DNA from: Treponema sp. J25
GTDB taxonomy: Bacteria; Spirochaetota; Spirochaetia; Treponematales; Breznakiellaceae
DNA: 64,000 nt
Reading direction: 5' to 3'
NCBI RefSeq assembly: GCF_004343725.1
Contig: NZ_PTQW01000013.1
Location: forward strand, 1 to 64,000
The position numbers and the translations under genes were made by a program. Positions 8,666-17,692 of this stretch are shown here, in pieces (position 1 is the stretch's first letter; each line of letters starts with the position of its first letter). The notes under the pieces were generated by a model. The model was given only the letters and a program-made list of their open reading frames with translations. It ran no database searches and had not been told where the DNA came from.

Positions 8666-9850
8666 ATGGCATATAAAGAATTACGACTCATGATTAAAAA
8701 CAATATCCGAAACTATTCAATGTACATTGCATTCGTAGTCATTGCGGTAATATTTAATATTTTAAGTCGAGGGAACTTTCTTTCTTCCAGGAATATTGCA
8801 AATTTACTCAATCAGACAGGATACATCGCGGTTCTTGCTGTAGGGATGACGTTGATTATCGTAATCCGTCATATCGATCTTTCGGTAGGATTCCTTGCGG
8901 GATTTCTGGGAGCCGTAGCAGCGGTCCTCCTTACCCAGGCCCATTTCCCTGTATGGCTTACCATTATTCTCGTGCTCATTCTGGGAGCTGGCGCAGGACT
9001 CCTTACGGGGACACCAGTGGCTATCCTTGGTATTCCTGCTTTCGTGTCCTCCCTCGCAGGTTGGCTTATCTACCGGGGTGCCCTCATGCTCACCACCGCC
9101 GCAACGGGAACTATCATTATCCCCAATGAATCCTTTAATGCACTGGGAACTGGCTACATTCCAGAGCTATTTCCTTCGGAAACGTTCTTGCCAGGGATTC
9201 ATAAAACGACCCTTCTTATCGGATTTATTGTCGCTATCTTTGCGGTATATTCGATGATAGCCAACCGACGACGAAAAAAGGCATACAATTTCGAAGTTAT
9301 TCCCCCTTCCGCATTTGTCTTCCAGATTATTTTTGTATTGGCCATTCTGGCTTATATCACCTGGATTCTCAGCGGTTACAACGGTCTTTCCTGGACCTTT
9401 GTCATAATGATGCTGGTGGTCTTTGTCTATGACTTCATGACCCGCAAAACCATATTAGGGCGTCATATCTTTGCGGTTGGAGGCAATCCAGAGGCGGCAG
9501 AGCTGTCAGGGATTAATGTAAAACGGATTACCCTTTTTGTGTTTGCCTCCATGGGATTTCTAGCAGCCCTCTCGGGGATTCTTTTTACGGCCCGGCTCAA
9601 ATCGGCTACCCCCCAGGCGGGAACCCTCTTTGAAATGGACGCCATTTCAGCCTGTTACATCGGAGGGGTTTCTGCAGCCGGAGGGGTTGGTTCTATTACG
9701 GGGTCCCTGGTAGGAGCCCTGGTGTACATGTCCCTCATGAATGGAATGAACCTCCTGGGTACCGACATTTCCCTTCAATATATTATCCGAGGTATTGTCC
9801 TCGTAGGAGCCGTCATATTCGATGTGGTATCCCGCAAGCGGAGATCCTAG
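8666..9850 (+). CDS. mmsB: Sugar ABC transporter permease
   Basis: A very hydrophobic protein of 394 residues with about ten or eleven membrane helices, of the BPD_transp_2 family (XylH/GguB/MmsB). The conserved segments GGNPEAAELSGINVKR and the GG(V)SAAGGVGS(I)TG stretch near the C-terminus are characteristic. The cytoplasmic loop around residues 190-215 is basic and relatively long. A GGAGGAAC site precedes the ATG. A strong hairpin 85 bp downstream ends the operon. Confidence 0.92.
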   Translation: MAYKELRLMIKNNIRNYSMYIAFVVIAVIFNILSRGNFLSSRNIANLLNQTGYIAVLAVGMTLIIVIRHIDLSVGFLAGFLGAVAAVLLTQAHFPVWLTIILVLILGAGAGLLTGTPVAILGIPAFVSSLAGWLIYRGALMLTTAATGTIIIPNESFNALGTGYIPELFPSETFLPGIHKTTLLIGFIVAIFAVYSMIANRRRKKAYNFEVIPPSAFVFQIIFVLAILAYITWILSGYNGLSWTFVIMMLVVFVYDFMTRKTILGRHIFAVGGNPEAAELSGINVKRITLFVFASMGFLAALSGILFTARLKSATPQAGTLFEMDAISACYIGGVSAAGGVGSITGSLVGALVYMSLMNGMNLLGTDISLQYIIRGIVLVGAVIFDVVSRKRRS

Positions 9851-9935
9851 GTACGAGATTTTATTTAAGAAGGGCATACTAGAAGGGGTTACCCATATTA
9901 GGAATACCAGCAATTGGTGAGAAAAAATGAAAGCA

Positions 9936-9959
9936 CAAGGGCCCCGGGAGGGGCCCTTG
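9936..9959 (+). terminator. Terminator hairpin after the sugar transporter operon
   Basis: CAAGGGCCCC and GGGGCCCTTG form a perfect 10-bp GC-rich stem with a GGGA loop, between the convergent mmsB and the methyltransferase gene on the other strand. The T-run after it is weak on both strands, but the stem is very stable. Confidence 0.65.
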
Positions 9960-10004
9960 TCATAAAAACGAGCACAAAAATAAGAGCAGCCCTTACAAAG
10001 TGCC

Positions 10005-11294
10005 TCACGGGCCTTTTGCAGCATCCAGGGACACTACCGGTGCCCCTGTTTTTTGATCCCTCTCTTTTTTCATCATGGCCGGGGAAGCATCCAGGCGGTT
10101 CCCCGAAGTATAGGCGGCCATCGATGCCGGAGTGCCTCTGACTAACACGAGGCCACAGGAAGCACAACCGTAGCGCCCCAAAAGACCGGGCCCCAGAGAA
10201 AAGGCATCGGAGATCACCCGGATGGGTAAAGAAGAGGAGGAAAAAGAGCGGAGGGGGAAACCTTTCTTCCCGCCTCCCTGCAAATCCCGAGAAGAGTGGG
10301 GGCTCTCTTTCAACGTATTAGGGACGTTGCTTGCTTCGTTAAGGGCTATCTGACTGGCGAGGTCCACAGGCCCTGCGAAGATAAAGCTCATGGTGGCCCG
10401 TTCCTTTGGGATATGGGCCTTCCTGGACAGATCCTTGAGAGCGGTAGGAACTTCCGCGGTATCAAAGGCAAAGTGACACCACTTCTGGCGAGGGGGCCCG
10501 GGCATAGGGCAATCTTCCCTATGGAGACATGGTGCAAGGATAGACCGCCCCCTCTGAATAAAGTTTTCCCGCAACAAACTACAGAAATGGCCTGACCGGG
10601 GAATGCCCGGCTCCACCACAAGGATACTCCCATTTCTGGCACAAAGCCCATGGAGCCGCCGACTTTCTCTCTGCGCCAATACCGGGGCATCCTCGGCTTT
10701 TTTCCAGAACAATTCGTTGTACACATTTATCGCACAGACTAACGCCGGGGTAGGCCCCTTCAGTGGCACATCCAATCCACCTTTTATCGTATGAATGTGC
10801 CAGGGAAGGACCGCCACATCAGAGGTGCCATCCTGGGGCCCTAAGGTGGCGTGGACCAATGCGGTAAAAACTTTTTTCCCCGCCTCCATAATAGAGGGGG
10901 TATGATCAATACACTTGATATGAAGGGACATGGTTCGCAGTTCCGGCCGGGCAATCCATAATGCCAGGGTAAACGTAAGGGGCCCCGCCCCATAATCGAT
11001 GATGGTATCTTCTTCCTGGAAAGAAAGAGGAAGGGCAGACAGTAATTTAACCAAGCGGAACACATTCCAGGGCAAAAAATATCGGAGATAGGCCGATTGG
11101 AGGTGGGGCCTTCCTAAATACCCGCCCTCTCGCTCCGAACGATCCCGGGTTAGCAAGGCAGAAAGTTCTGCCACATGGCGGGGAAGTTCTTCTTTGAACC
11201 TGGCCGGCAAAGGAAGAGCCTTCTCAATAACACGAAGCAGAAGATCCAAATCATGGTTCTGTTGTGCTGTCAGTGGGGGAAAGAGGTTCATCAT
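10005..11294 (-). CDS. Rsm22/METTL17-like ribosomal small-subunit methyltransferase-like protein
   Basis: The SAM-binding fold appears as IIDYGAGPLT (about 99-108), followed by a CID motif near 128-130. The segment around 256-275 reads C-x5-C-x10-C-HF, and a final YGCASCG lies near 375-381. These cysteines match the iron-sulfur cluster motif known in Rsm22/METTL17, proteins that assist small-subunit assembly. A low-complexity insert (about 315-355) separates the last two cysteine groups. It is the last gene of the ptsI-der-merR unit: its start (AAGGAC site, ATGATG) lies inside the merR-like gene with a 44-bp overlap. Whether it methylates rRNA or acts as an assembly factor cannot be told from sequence. 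Confidence 0.75.
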   Translation of the reverse strand: MMNLFPPLTAQQNHDLDLLLRVIEKALPLPARFKEELPRHVAELSALLTRDRSEREGGYLGRPHLQSAYLRYFLPWNVFRLVKLLSALPLSFQEEDTIIDYGAGPLTFTLALWIARPELRTMSLHIKCIDHTPSIMEAGKKVFTALVHATLGPQDGTSDVAVLPWHIHTIKGGLDVPLKGPTPALVCAINVYNELFWKKAEDAPVLAQRESRRLHGLCARNGSILVVEPGIPRSGHFCSLLRENFIQRGRSILAPCLHREDCPMPGPPRQKWCHFAFDTAEVPTALKDLSRKAHIPKERATMSFIFAGPVDLASQIALNEASNVPNTLKESPHSSRDLQGGGKKGFPLRSFSSSSLPIRVISDAFSLGPGLLGRYGCASCGLVLVRGTPASMAAYTSGNRLDASPAMMKKERDQKTGAPVVSLDAAKGP

Positions 11295-11613
11295 CGTCCT
11301 TTGTCCACTTATGGACCATCATAAAAATTTGTAACAGTTCTGAACGGATCTCATCCACCTGGGCCAAAAGGTCCTGGGTTGGGCCAGAAAGTTCTCGCAA
11401 TAATTCTTCTCGGGCCCCTTCGATAGTATATCGCTTTTGGTACAAAAGGTGCTTAAGCCGTAAAAGGATCCGCACATCCCGGGAAGAATAGATCCGCCGG
11501 CCGTTGATATCCTTTCGGGGTTGAATCAGGGGAATTTCCCGTTCCCAGTAACGAAGCACATGGGCCTTTACCTGAAGAATTTTTTCCACATCCCCAATAG
11601 AATAGGAGGCCAT
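11251..11613 (-). CDS. MerR-family transcriptional regulator
   Basis: A protein of 120 residues with an N-terminal winged helix-turn-helix of the MerR type: YSIGDVEKILQVKAHVLRYW, then the basic wing ING(R)RIYSSRDV. A short coiled C-terminal region follows (about 75-105). There is no cysteine effector-binding loop as in metal-sensing MerR proteins, so the inducer is unknown. I placed the start at 11613 because AAGGGGTG precedes that ATG and an upstream extension would overlap der. It begins 8 bp after the der stop codon. Confidence 0.8.
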   Translation of the reverse strand: MASYSIGDVEKILQVKAHVLRYWEREIPLIQPRKDINGRRIYSSRDVRILLRLKHLLYQKRYTIEGAREELLRELSGPTQDLLAQVDEIRSELLQIFMMVHKWTKDDDEPLSPTDSTTEP

Positions 11614-11621
11614 GACACCCC

Positions 11622-12992
11622 TTATCCCCGATCTCGCTGGGTCCATTCTTTTCTGCTGGGCCGCAGTTCTATCTGAATGGGAATCATGGAATATCCTAAA
11701 TCCTTGCGGATTTTATTCTGCAGATAGGTTTGATAGGCAGCGCTAACCACCTGGGGGCGGGAAACAAAAAATACAAATTTCACCGGATTTGCAGAGGTCT
11801 GCACCGCATAGCGAATCTTAAAGTGGGTTTTGGGACCCACCGGGGGCGGATATTCCTCGAGCCAGCGCTGAAGGGCCTGATTAAGGGCCCCCGTTTCCAC
11901 TGTTTTGTGGAGCTGGCCATACATCCGCAGGGCCGTCTCCAGGAGTTTATCGATCCCTGTCCCTTCCTTCGCACTGATAGGCACAATAGGGGCATAGCTC
12001 ATCTGGCCAAAGAAAAAGTGGATCCTATCCACCGTAGCCTCAAAGGCGTTTTTTACCTTCGGCATGGTATCCCACTTATTAAGCACAAAAATGATTCCCC
12101 GCCCCCGCTCATGGGCTAAAGCGGCGATCTTTTTATCCTGGTCAGTCAGTCCTTCCTGGGCATCAATCAGTAAGAAAACAATATCCGCCTCATCCAGAGC
12201 TTTAATCGCCCGTTTAACCGAATAGTATTCTATATCTTCCTTTATTCGATTCTTTTTTCTAATCCCCGCCGTATCTAACACCACAAAATGATGATTCTTA
12301 TAGGAAAATTCTCCTTCCACCACATCCCGGGTAGTACCCGGAATATCGCTAACAATAGAAGCTTCAGTCCCCGTAAGCCGATTAGAAAGGGTGGATTTCC
12401 CCGTGTTAGGCTTCCCTACAATGGCTATTTTGATTTGCCGCAAGCCGGCTGCGTCTTCCACGGTGACCCGCGAAAAATCCAGATGCTTTACGATAGCCTC
12501 TTCCAGCTCTCGGATGTGGTCCCCATGTTCCGCTGATACGAGGTAGAGTTCCTTAAAACCATAGGAAAGAAGGTTCCACGCCTCGCTGGCCCGGCGCCCC
12601 CCTTCGGTTTTATTTACCGCCACAATCATCTTGTTCCAATAGGGCCGTAGATGCTCAATGAATTCTTCGTCTTCGGTAGTAATTTCCCCGGCTTCCATCA
12701 CAAGAACAATGAGATCCGCCCGCTGTACCATTTCCAGGGTTTTCTGAACCACCAGGTCTTCCAGCACCTCCCGTTCCAATTTGAACCCACCCGTATCCAC
12801 AAGTCGGAGGGGACAACCAGCAATAAAGGTTTGCACTTCCACAGGATCCCGGGTAACCCCCGGCGTTGGGTCCGTGATAGCCCGCCGTTGCTTTAAAAGA
12901 CGATTAAAAAGGGTCGATTTTCCCACATTGGGACGCCCCACTAATACCACGGTGGGGACATTGGTATAGCGCACGGTTACATCGAACTCCAT
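11622..12992 (-). CDS. der: Ribosome biogenesis GTPase Der (EngA)
   Basis: Two tandem Era-like GTPase domains and a C-terminal KH-like domain, 456 residues, the standard Der plan. Domain 1 has G1 GRPNVGKST, G3 DTGG and a G4 that reads NKTE rather than the usual NKxD. Domain 2 has G1 GKPNTGKST, G3 DTAG and G4 NKWD. Der acts in 50S subunit maturation in the cytoplasm. The Asp-to-Glu change in G4 of domain 1 is notable, since that Asp reads the guanine base. It lies 124 bp downstream of ptsI and just upstream of the merR-like gene, probably in one operon. Confidence 0.95.
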   Translation of the reverse strand: MEFDVTVRYTNVPTVVLVGRPNVGKSTLFNRLLKQRRAITDPTPGVTRDPVEVQTFIAGCPLRLVDTGGFKLEREVLEDLVVQKTLEMVQRADLIVLVMEAGEITTEDEEFIEHLRPYWNKMIVAVNKTEGGRRASEAWNLLSYGFKELYLVSAEHGDHIRELEEAIVKHLDFSRVTVEDAAGLRQIKIAIVGKPNTGKSTLSNRLTGTEASIVSDIPGTTRDVVEGEFSYKNHHFVVLDTAGIRKKNRIKEDIEYYSVKRAIKALDEADIVFLLIDAQEGLTDQDKKIAALAHERGRGIIFVLNKWDTMPKVKNAFEATVDRIHFFFGQMSYAPIVPISAKEGTGIDKLLETALRMYGQLHKTVETGALNQALQRWLEEYPPPVGPKTHFKIRYAVQTSANPVKFVFFVSRPQVVSAAYQTYLQNKIRKDLGYSMIPIQIELRPSRKEWTQRDRG

Positions 12993-13116
12993 AGTTTCCT
13001 CAATATCTTCTAGAATGGTTTTGCGTTATATTCGTTTTTTCTTACTCTTTTGGATTACGCTTTTAGACTATAATGTCGGTCAGGGGTTTTCAACCAGCCC
13101 AAATCACTACATACCA

Positions 13117-14859
13117 TCAGGAAAGATTGGGAAAATGCTCTTTCATCCAATCGTTTACCAGACGATTCACCTCTACATAGGAAGAACAGGCAAGGGCTTG
13201 AGTCGCCAAGGTTTCGCAGTCCCTTTTAGTCGTTCCCCGGATTATCTGTTTTACCAGGGGAATCGACGAGCCGGACATACTAAATTCATCTAACCCAAGA
13301 CCCAACAGGAGCGCCGTAGCCCGCACATTCCCCGCTAATTCGCCACACATGGCCGCGGGGATCCCCGCCTGATGGGCCGCATCGATGGTCTGTTTAATAA
13401 ACCGAAGCACCGCAGGATGAAAGGGCTGGGCAAGATAGGCCACCCGTTCATTCCCCCGATCTGCCGCAAGGGAATACTGTACCAGGTCATTCGTCCCAAT
13501 CGAAAAAAAGGCCGCCCGCCGGGCCAGGATATCGGCGGTCATAGCCGCAGAGGGAATTTCTATCATGGCGCCAATTTGAATGTCCTCTGAGTAGGGGGCC
13601 CCCTTCTTCTGGCATTCCCTTTTTGCCTCTTCCACCACCTCAAGGGCGGTTTCAAATTCCTCTATACCCGAAATCATGGGAAACATGATCCTGAGGTTCC
13701 CATGGACACTACAACGTAATAGGGCCCGCAGTTGATTCTTAAAAAGTTCCCGATGGGCAAGACAGAAACGAATAGCCCGCCAGCCCAGGAGGGGATTCTT
13801 TTCTTCTGTTGATTGCAGGTCCGGAATTATCTTGTCTCCGCCCACATCAAGGGTCCGGATGGTGACAGGCTTCCCCTCCATTGTCTCCACTACTTTGATA
13901 TAGGCGTGGTACTGTTCTTCTTCATCCGCCGATTGTCCCGGGGTAAGGAACAAGAACTCCGAACGATAGAGTCCAATTCCCTCTGCCCCATAGCGGTGCA
14001 CCAACTCGGCCTCTTCCGGCACTTCGATATTCACCTTAAGGCTTACCCGATGACCATCCTTCGTCTCAGCTGGCAAATCCCGCAATTGCTGTAATTCTTC
14101 AGAGATTTTCTTTAGCTGGAGGGTAACCTTTTTGTACCGCTCCAGCATGTGCACACCAGGACTTACCAGCACCTTCCCCGCGGTCCCATCGACGATAAGG
14201 AGTTCCCCATCGTTTATTTCTCTTGTCGCTGTAGAAAGGCCAAGCACCGCGGGGATTTCAAAGGCCCGGGCAAGAATCGCCGTATGAGACGTATTGCCGC
14301 CCATGTCCATCACAATGCCTTTTACCCACCGCTTGTTCATGGTAAGGGCATCGGAGGGGAGAAGGTTATGGGTCACCAATATCACCTCTTCCTGGATATC
14401 CGAAAGACTGAGCTTTTTTATGGAAAGAAGTTGATGCAACAATCGACGGGAAACATCATAAATGTCTACCGCCCGTTCTTTAAGATAGGGATCGGTGGAG
14501 GCGGATAATTTCTGTGTAAGCTCCCGGGAAATTTCCCAGAGCACCCATTCTATGTTGAACTGACTTGCGTGCAATCGATGCTGAATTTGTTCCTGCAAAT
14601 CTTCATCTGCCAGCATCAAAAGATGGGCTTCAAAGATTTTTGCCTGATCTTCTCCCATCTCTCGCTGGGCCCGATCACGAAGTTCCCGAACTTCCACCTC
14701 CGCGGCGATCACCGCTTCTCGAAACCGATTCCACTCGGCGTCCAGTTCGTCCTTCGAAAGAAAATACCGGGGGATCTGAGAAAATACATCATCTACATAT
14801 AAAAAGGCCTTCCCTATGGCCACACCCTGCGAAGCGGGGATTCCCGTAAGTTCTTTCAT
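13117..14859 (-). CDS. ptsI: Phosphotransferase system Enzyme I
   Basis: A full-length EI of 580 residues that takes phosphate from phosphoenolpyruvate and passes it to HPr. The phosphorylated histidine sits in GGNTSHTAILAR (His192), and the PEP-binding C-terminal barrel shows LYRSEFL and the conserved MCGELAG segment. HPr, HPr kinase and an EIIA-Ntr protein are encoded elsewhere in this window, but no EIIB/EIIC sugar permease is, which points to a mainly regulatory PTS. No Shine-Dalgarno site precedes the ATG; instead a sigma70-like promoter ends 8 bp upstream, so the mRNA is probably leaderless. Confidence 0.95.
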   Translation of the reverse strand: MKELTGIPASQGVAIGKAFLYVDDVFSQIPRYFLSKDELDAEWNRFREAVIAAEVEVRELRDRAQREMGEDQAKIFEAHLLMLADEDLQEQIQHRLHASQFNIEWVLWEISRELTQKLSASTDPYLKERAVDIYDVSRRLLHQLLSIKKLSLSDIQEEVILVTHNLLPSDALTMNKRWVKGIVMDMGGNTSHTAILARAFEIPAVLGLSTATREINDGELLIVDGTAGKVLVSPGVHMLERYKKVTLQLKKISEELQQLRDLPAETKDGHRVSLKVNIEVPEEAELVHRYGAEGIGLYRSEFLFLTPGQSADEEEQYHAYIKVVETMEGKPVTIRTLDVGGDKIIPDLQSTEEKNPLLGWRAIRFCLAHRELFKNQLRALLRCSVHGNLRIMFPMISGIEEFETALEVVEEAKRECQKKGAPYSEDIQIGAMIEIPSAAMTADILARRAAFFSIGTNDLVQYSLAADRGNERVAYLAQPFHPAVLRFIKQTIDAAHQAGIPAAMCGELAGNVRATALLLGLGLDEFSMSGSSIPLVKQIIRGTTKRDCETLATQALACSSYVEVNRLVNDWMKEHFPNLS

Positions 14860-14863
14860 TATA

Positions 14864-14892
14864 TTGAAGCATACCGCAAAGGATAGTAAACT
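14864..14892 (+). promoter_or_regulatory. Promoter for the small four-cysteine protein
   Basis: -35 TTGAAG (14864-14869), 17-bp spacer, -10 TAAACT (14887-14892). The predicted start of transcription (about 14899) leaves a leader of about 5 bases before the ATG at 14904. The elements overlap those of the divergent ptsI promoter on the opposite strand. Confidence 0.6.
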
Positions 14893-14897
14893 GTCAA
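14868..14897 (-). promoter_or_regulatory. Promoter of ptsI
   Basis: Read on the minus strand: -35 TTGACA (14892-14897), 18-bp spacer, -10 TATGCT (14868-14873). Eight bases separate the -10 from the ptsI ATG, so transcription would start one or two bases before the start codon. It overlaps the divergent plus-strand promoter almost completely, so the two should exclude each other. Confidence 0.65.
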
Positions 14898-14903
14898 ACG
14901 ACT

Positions 14904-15125
14904 ATGATTGATCCGATGCAGGAAGGGGCTAGTGGATCCCCCCAGAGAGGAGAACGGGCCCCCAATTGTCTTAAATGTGTACATTTCCGCGTCTCCTGGG
15001 ATCCCGCATTTCCTCGCAGTTGTACGGTGTTCGGTATTAAAAGCCGCAATCTTCCTTCTATGGAAGTGTTCCTTGCCACCGGCCATCATTGTCCCTCTTT
15101 TGAACTCAAGGCAGGGCTCAAGTGA
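14904..15125 (+). CDS. Small conserved four-cysteine protein
   Basis: A protein of 73 residues with four cysteines, Cys22, Cys25, Cys40 and Cys63, in the pattern CLKC...RSCTVFGIKS...GHHCPSFE. The run WDPAFPRSC-x-FG-x-KS-x-x-LPS is recognisable from small bacterial proteins of unknown function, sometimes labelled uracil-DNA glycosylase by transfer, which this is not. The cysteines could bind zinc. Its TGA stop overlaps the GTG start of the radical SAM gene (GTGA), so the two are co-translated. An internal ATG at 14916 is an alternative start. Confidence 0.7.
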   Translation: MIDPMQEGASGSPQRGERAPNCLKCVHFRVSWDPAFPRSCTVFGIKSRNLPSMEVFLATGHHCPSFELKAGLK

Positions 15126-17692
15126 TACTGCTTATTCAGCCACCCTTTGTGCAATTAAACACCCCCTATCCTTCTCTGTACTACCTGCGCTCTTTTCTAC
15201 AAAACGAAGGGGAGGAAGTGATTGTTGAGGATCACTCTATAGAACTTTTCCTTGAGATTTTTAGCTCCCGGGGGCTTACCAGGATTTTTCAAGATGCCCG
15301 TTCCTTATTAGAACAGCCCGATTTTTCTCATGCCCCACTCCTCAAAGATACCCCCATCCTTGAGACCGCCCGATCGTTCCTGTCTCAGAAAGAACGATGG
15401 ATTAATGTGATCGATGATCTTATCGCGTTTTTGCAGGGGAACCGGAGCGAATTCGCCCATCGGCTTACCCTTGCCAATGGGACCCTCCCCTGGGGACCAC
15501 GAACAGCCGCCTTTATTGCAGACCGGGAAGGGACGGTGTTACCCGACGAAGCGAAGCACGTGGCAAGTCAGATGCTGGCAGATCTGGCAGATTTCATTCA
15601 GGTAGTCCTGGACCCTTCTTTTTCTCTTGTTAAGTATGGGGATCAACTTACGGCCAGCATCCGTTCCTTTCAGGAAGTAGAGAAAGGGCTTTCAGGATAT
15701 ATAATTCGCTCTTTTTACGAGCCTTTTTTACAACGACGATGGACCGCCCTTGCAAGACCCGAATTGTTGGGTCTTACGATTCCCTTCCCGGGCTGTCTTG
15801 TGGGAGCCCTCTCCTGCGCCCGCTCAGCAAAGGCCTATTTTGGGAAGGACCTTCCCGTCGTGGCCGGCGGAGGTTATGTAAACACCGAACTTCGCCACAT
15901 CCAGGCGGCCCGCTTCTTTGAGTATATCGATTTTCTCTGCTTTGACCGGGGATACGGGGCACTCACCCAGGTACTCTCCCGGGTTCGGCAAAAAAAGAGA
16001 CATGAACAAGTTCCCCCTCTTCTCTATAAAACCATGTATTGTGATACAGAAAAAAAGATTCTTTCTGGTTTAAAGGAGTCCTCTTTTGTGGCGGTCCCAG
16101 GAAGAACGGGTGGTACGGACGGCCCACAGGGCCCCAGCGGCACCGAGGGCTCGCAAAACCACCCTTCCTCTGGTGAAGTTTCCCATCTCGAAAAAACAAA
16201 GACCGCCCTTTGTTTCCCCGATTATGGGGGAATAGATTTTTCCCGGTACATCACTCCGGTAGATGATACTAACCCGATGCACCGTCTCTGGACAGAGGGC
16301 AAGTGGCTTAAGGCCTATCTGGCCCACGGCTGCTACTGGCATGCCTGTGGCTTCTGCGATGTACAGCTCGATTATATTCGAAGCTACCAGCCGGTGAACA
16401 TCGAAGCGTTTTTCCAGCATTTCCTGAAACAGGCCCATAAAACCGGCATTCGGGGCATTCACCTGGTAGACGAAGCGGCCCCGGTCTCTGCGTTAATCCG
16501 CCTGGCAGAGCTGAACCTGGCCGCAGGGAGCCCCCTCTTTTTTTGGGGGAATATCCGTTTCGAAAGGGATTTTACCCGGGATGTGGCGGCCCTTCTTGCC
16601 GCAGGAGGTCTCGTAGGGGTCTCCGGAGGGATAGAAGTGGCCACCGAGCGGGGCTTTAAGCGGATGGGGAAGGGCATCACCCTCAAAGAGGTGGTTGCGT
16701 CCTGTGCAGCTTTTAAAGAATCGGGCATTTTAACCCATGCCTATCTAATCTACGGGTACTGGGACCAGGAAGATCAGGACATCATCGATTCGGCAGAATT
16801 GCTCCGGCAACTCTTTGCGGAGGGGCTCTTAGACTCGGCCTTCTGGCATAAATTCGTGCTTACCCGCCATTCCCGTTTTTATCGGGAAAAATGCCAGGGC
16901 AGACATCCTGATTTAGTACTCCGGGAAGGGCCAACTCCATCCGACTATTTTGCGGATAACGATATTCCCTTCGAAGGGGAAGAACGATTCAACAGGTACA
17001 CCATCCCCCTGGATACCATGCTCCATGACTGGATGAAGGGGAAAACAGATATACCGGTGACCCGGTATTTTTCGTTTAAGGTTCCCCGCCCACAGGTGGA
17101 ACCAGAGCGGGTACCCGGCTTACTACAGGAATATCTTACAAAAGAAGAAGCAAAAAATCGCTGGTCTCCTGCGGGCACCCATGCTTCTCAAGCAAAGGGT
17201 TCCTTCCAGGACCTTGAAGTTGTTGCGGCCCTACAAAAACAGAGCCCGCCGGGGGCACCCCAATTTTCTCAGGCCAGGGCTGGGGAAGCCCAGCCCAACT
17301 CCTCCGTCGCTGCCAGTTCCGGCCCTGCGCAGGAGGCCAGAGAATGGGGCCTTTTTCTGGGAAGCGAGCCCCTTCTTTTCGCCGACCCATCGGGCGGCCC
17401 GCAGGAACTTCGGTGGTGGTACCGCTATCAAGCATACCACCTCCGTCTTTCTCCCCGGGACGGACGGAAAAATCCTGGAAGCCAAAAAGACACCCCCCTG
17501 GCAACACTTCACAGCCTTCTTTCCCGCGCCCACACCCCCCGGACCATATCCAGGAAAGAACTACTTCAGCACCTGACTTCCCTCGCCGAACCTTCGGAGC
17601 TATCCCGCATATATCGAACCTTAAGGGAAGGGGGCCTTATCTTCTACCCGGCTCCCAAGGAAGCGCCCGAGAACATTCCAGAAGACCGCTAG
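15122..17692 (+). CDS. B12-binding-type radical SAM protein
   Basis: A large protein of 856 residues. The N-terminal part (about 1-300) resembles the Rossmann-like cobalamin-binding domain of B12-type radical SAM enzymes, with the usual opening ILLIQPPF. The radical SAM core starts near 395. Its cluster motif is C404-x4-C409-x2-C412 (HGCYWHACGFCD), one residue longer than the classical C-x3-C-x2-C. A Gly/Ser-rich insert (about 320-360) separates the domains. The C-terminal 180 residues contain Pro/Ala-rich low-complexity stretches. The substrate is unknown. It starts with GTG overlapping the small cysteine protein and ends 4 bp inside the convergent MATE gene. Confidence 0.8.
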   Translation: MILLIQPPFVQLNTPYPSLYYLRSFLQNEGEEVIVEDHSIELFLEIFSSRGLTRIFQDARSLLEQPDFSHAPLLKDTPILETARSFLSQKERWINVIDDLIAFLQGNRSEFAHRLTLANGTLPWGPRTAAFIADREGTVLPDEAKHVASQMLADLADFIQVVLDPSFSLVKYGDQLTASIRSFQEVEKGLSGYIIRSFYEPFLQRRWTALARPELLGLTIPFPGCLVGALSCARSAKAYFGKDLPVVAGGGYVNTELRHIQAARFFEYIDFLCFDRGYGALTQVLSRVRQKKRHEQVPPLLYKTMYCDTEKKILSGLKESSFVAVPGRTGGTDGPQGPSGTEGSQNHPSSGEVSHLEKTKTALCFPDYGGIDFSRYITPVDDTNPMHRLWTEGKWLKAYLAHGCYWHACGFCDVQLDYIRSYQPVNIEAFFQHFLKQAHKTGIRGIHLVDEAAPVSALIRLAELNLAAGSPLFFWGNIRFERDFTRDVAALLAAGGLVGVSGGIEVATERGFKRMGKGITLKEVVASCAAFKESGILTHAYLIYGYWDQEDQDIIDSAELLRQLFAEGLLDSAFWHKFVLTRHSRFYREKCQGRHPDLVLREGPTPSDYFADNDIPFEGEERFNRYTIPLDTMLHDWMKGKTDIPVTRYFSFKVPRPQVEPERVPGLLQEYLTKEEAKNRWSPAGTHASQAKGSFQDLEVVAALQKQSPPGAPQFSQARAGEAQPNSSVAASSGPAQEAREWGLFLGSEPLLFADPSGGPQELRWWYRYQAYHLRLSPRDGRKNPGSQKDTPLATLHSLLSRAHTPRTISRKELLQHLTSLAEPSELSRIYRTLREGGLIFYPAPKEAPENIPEDR

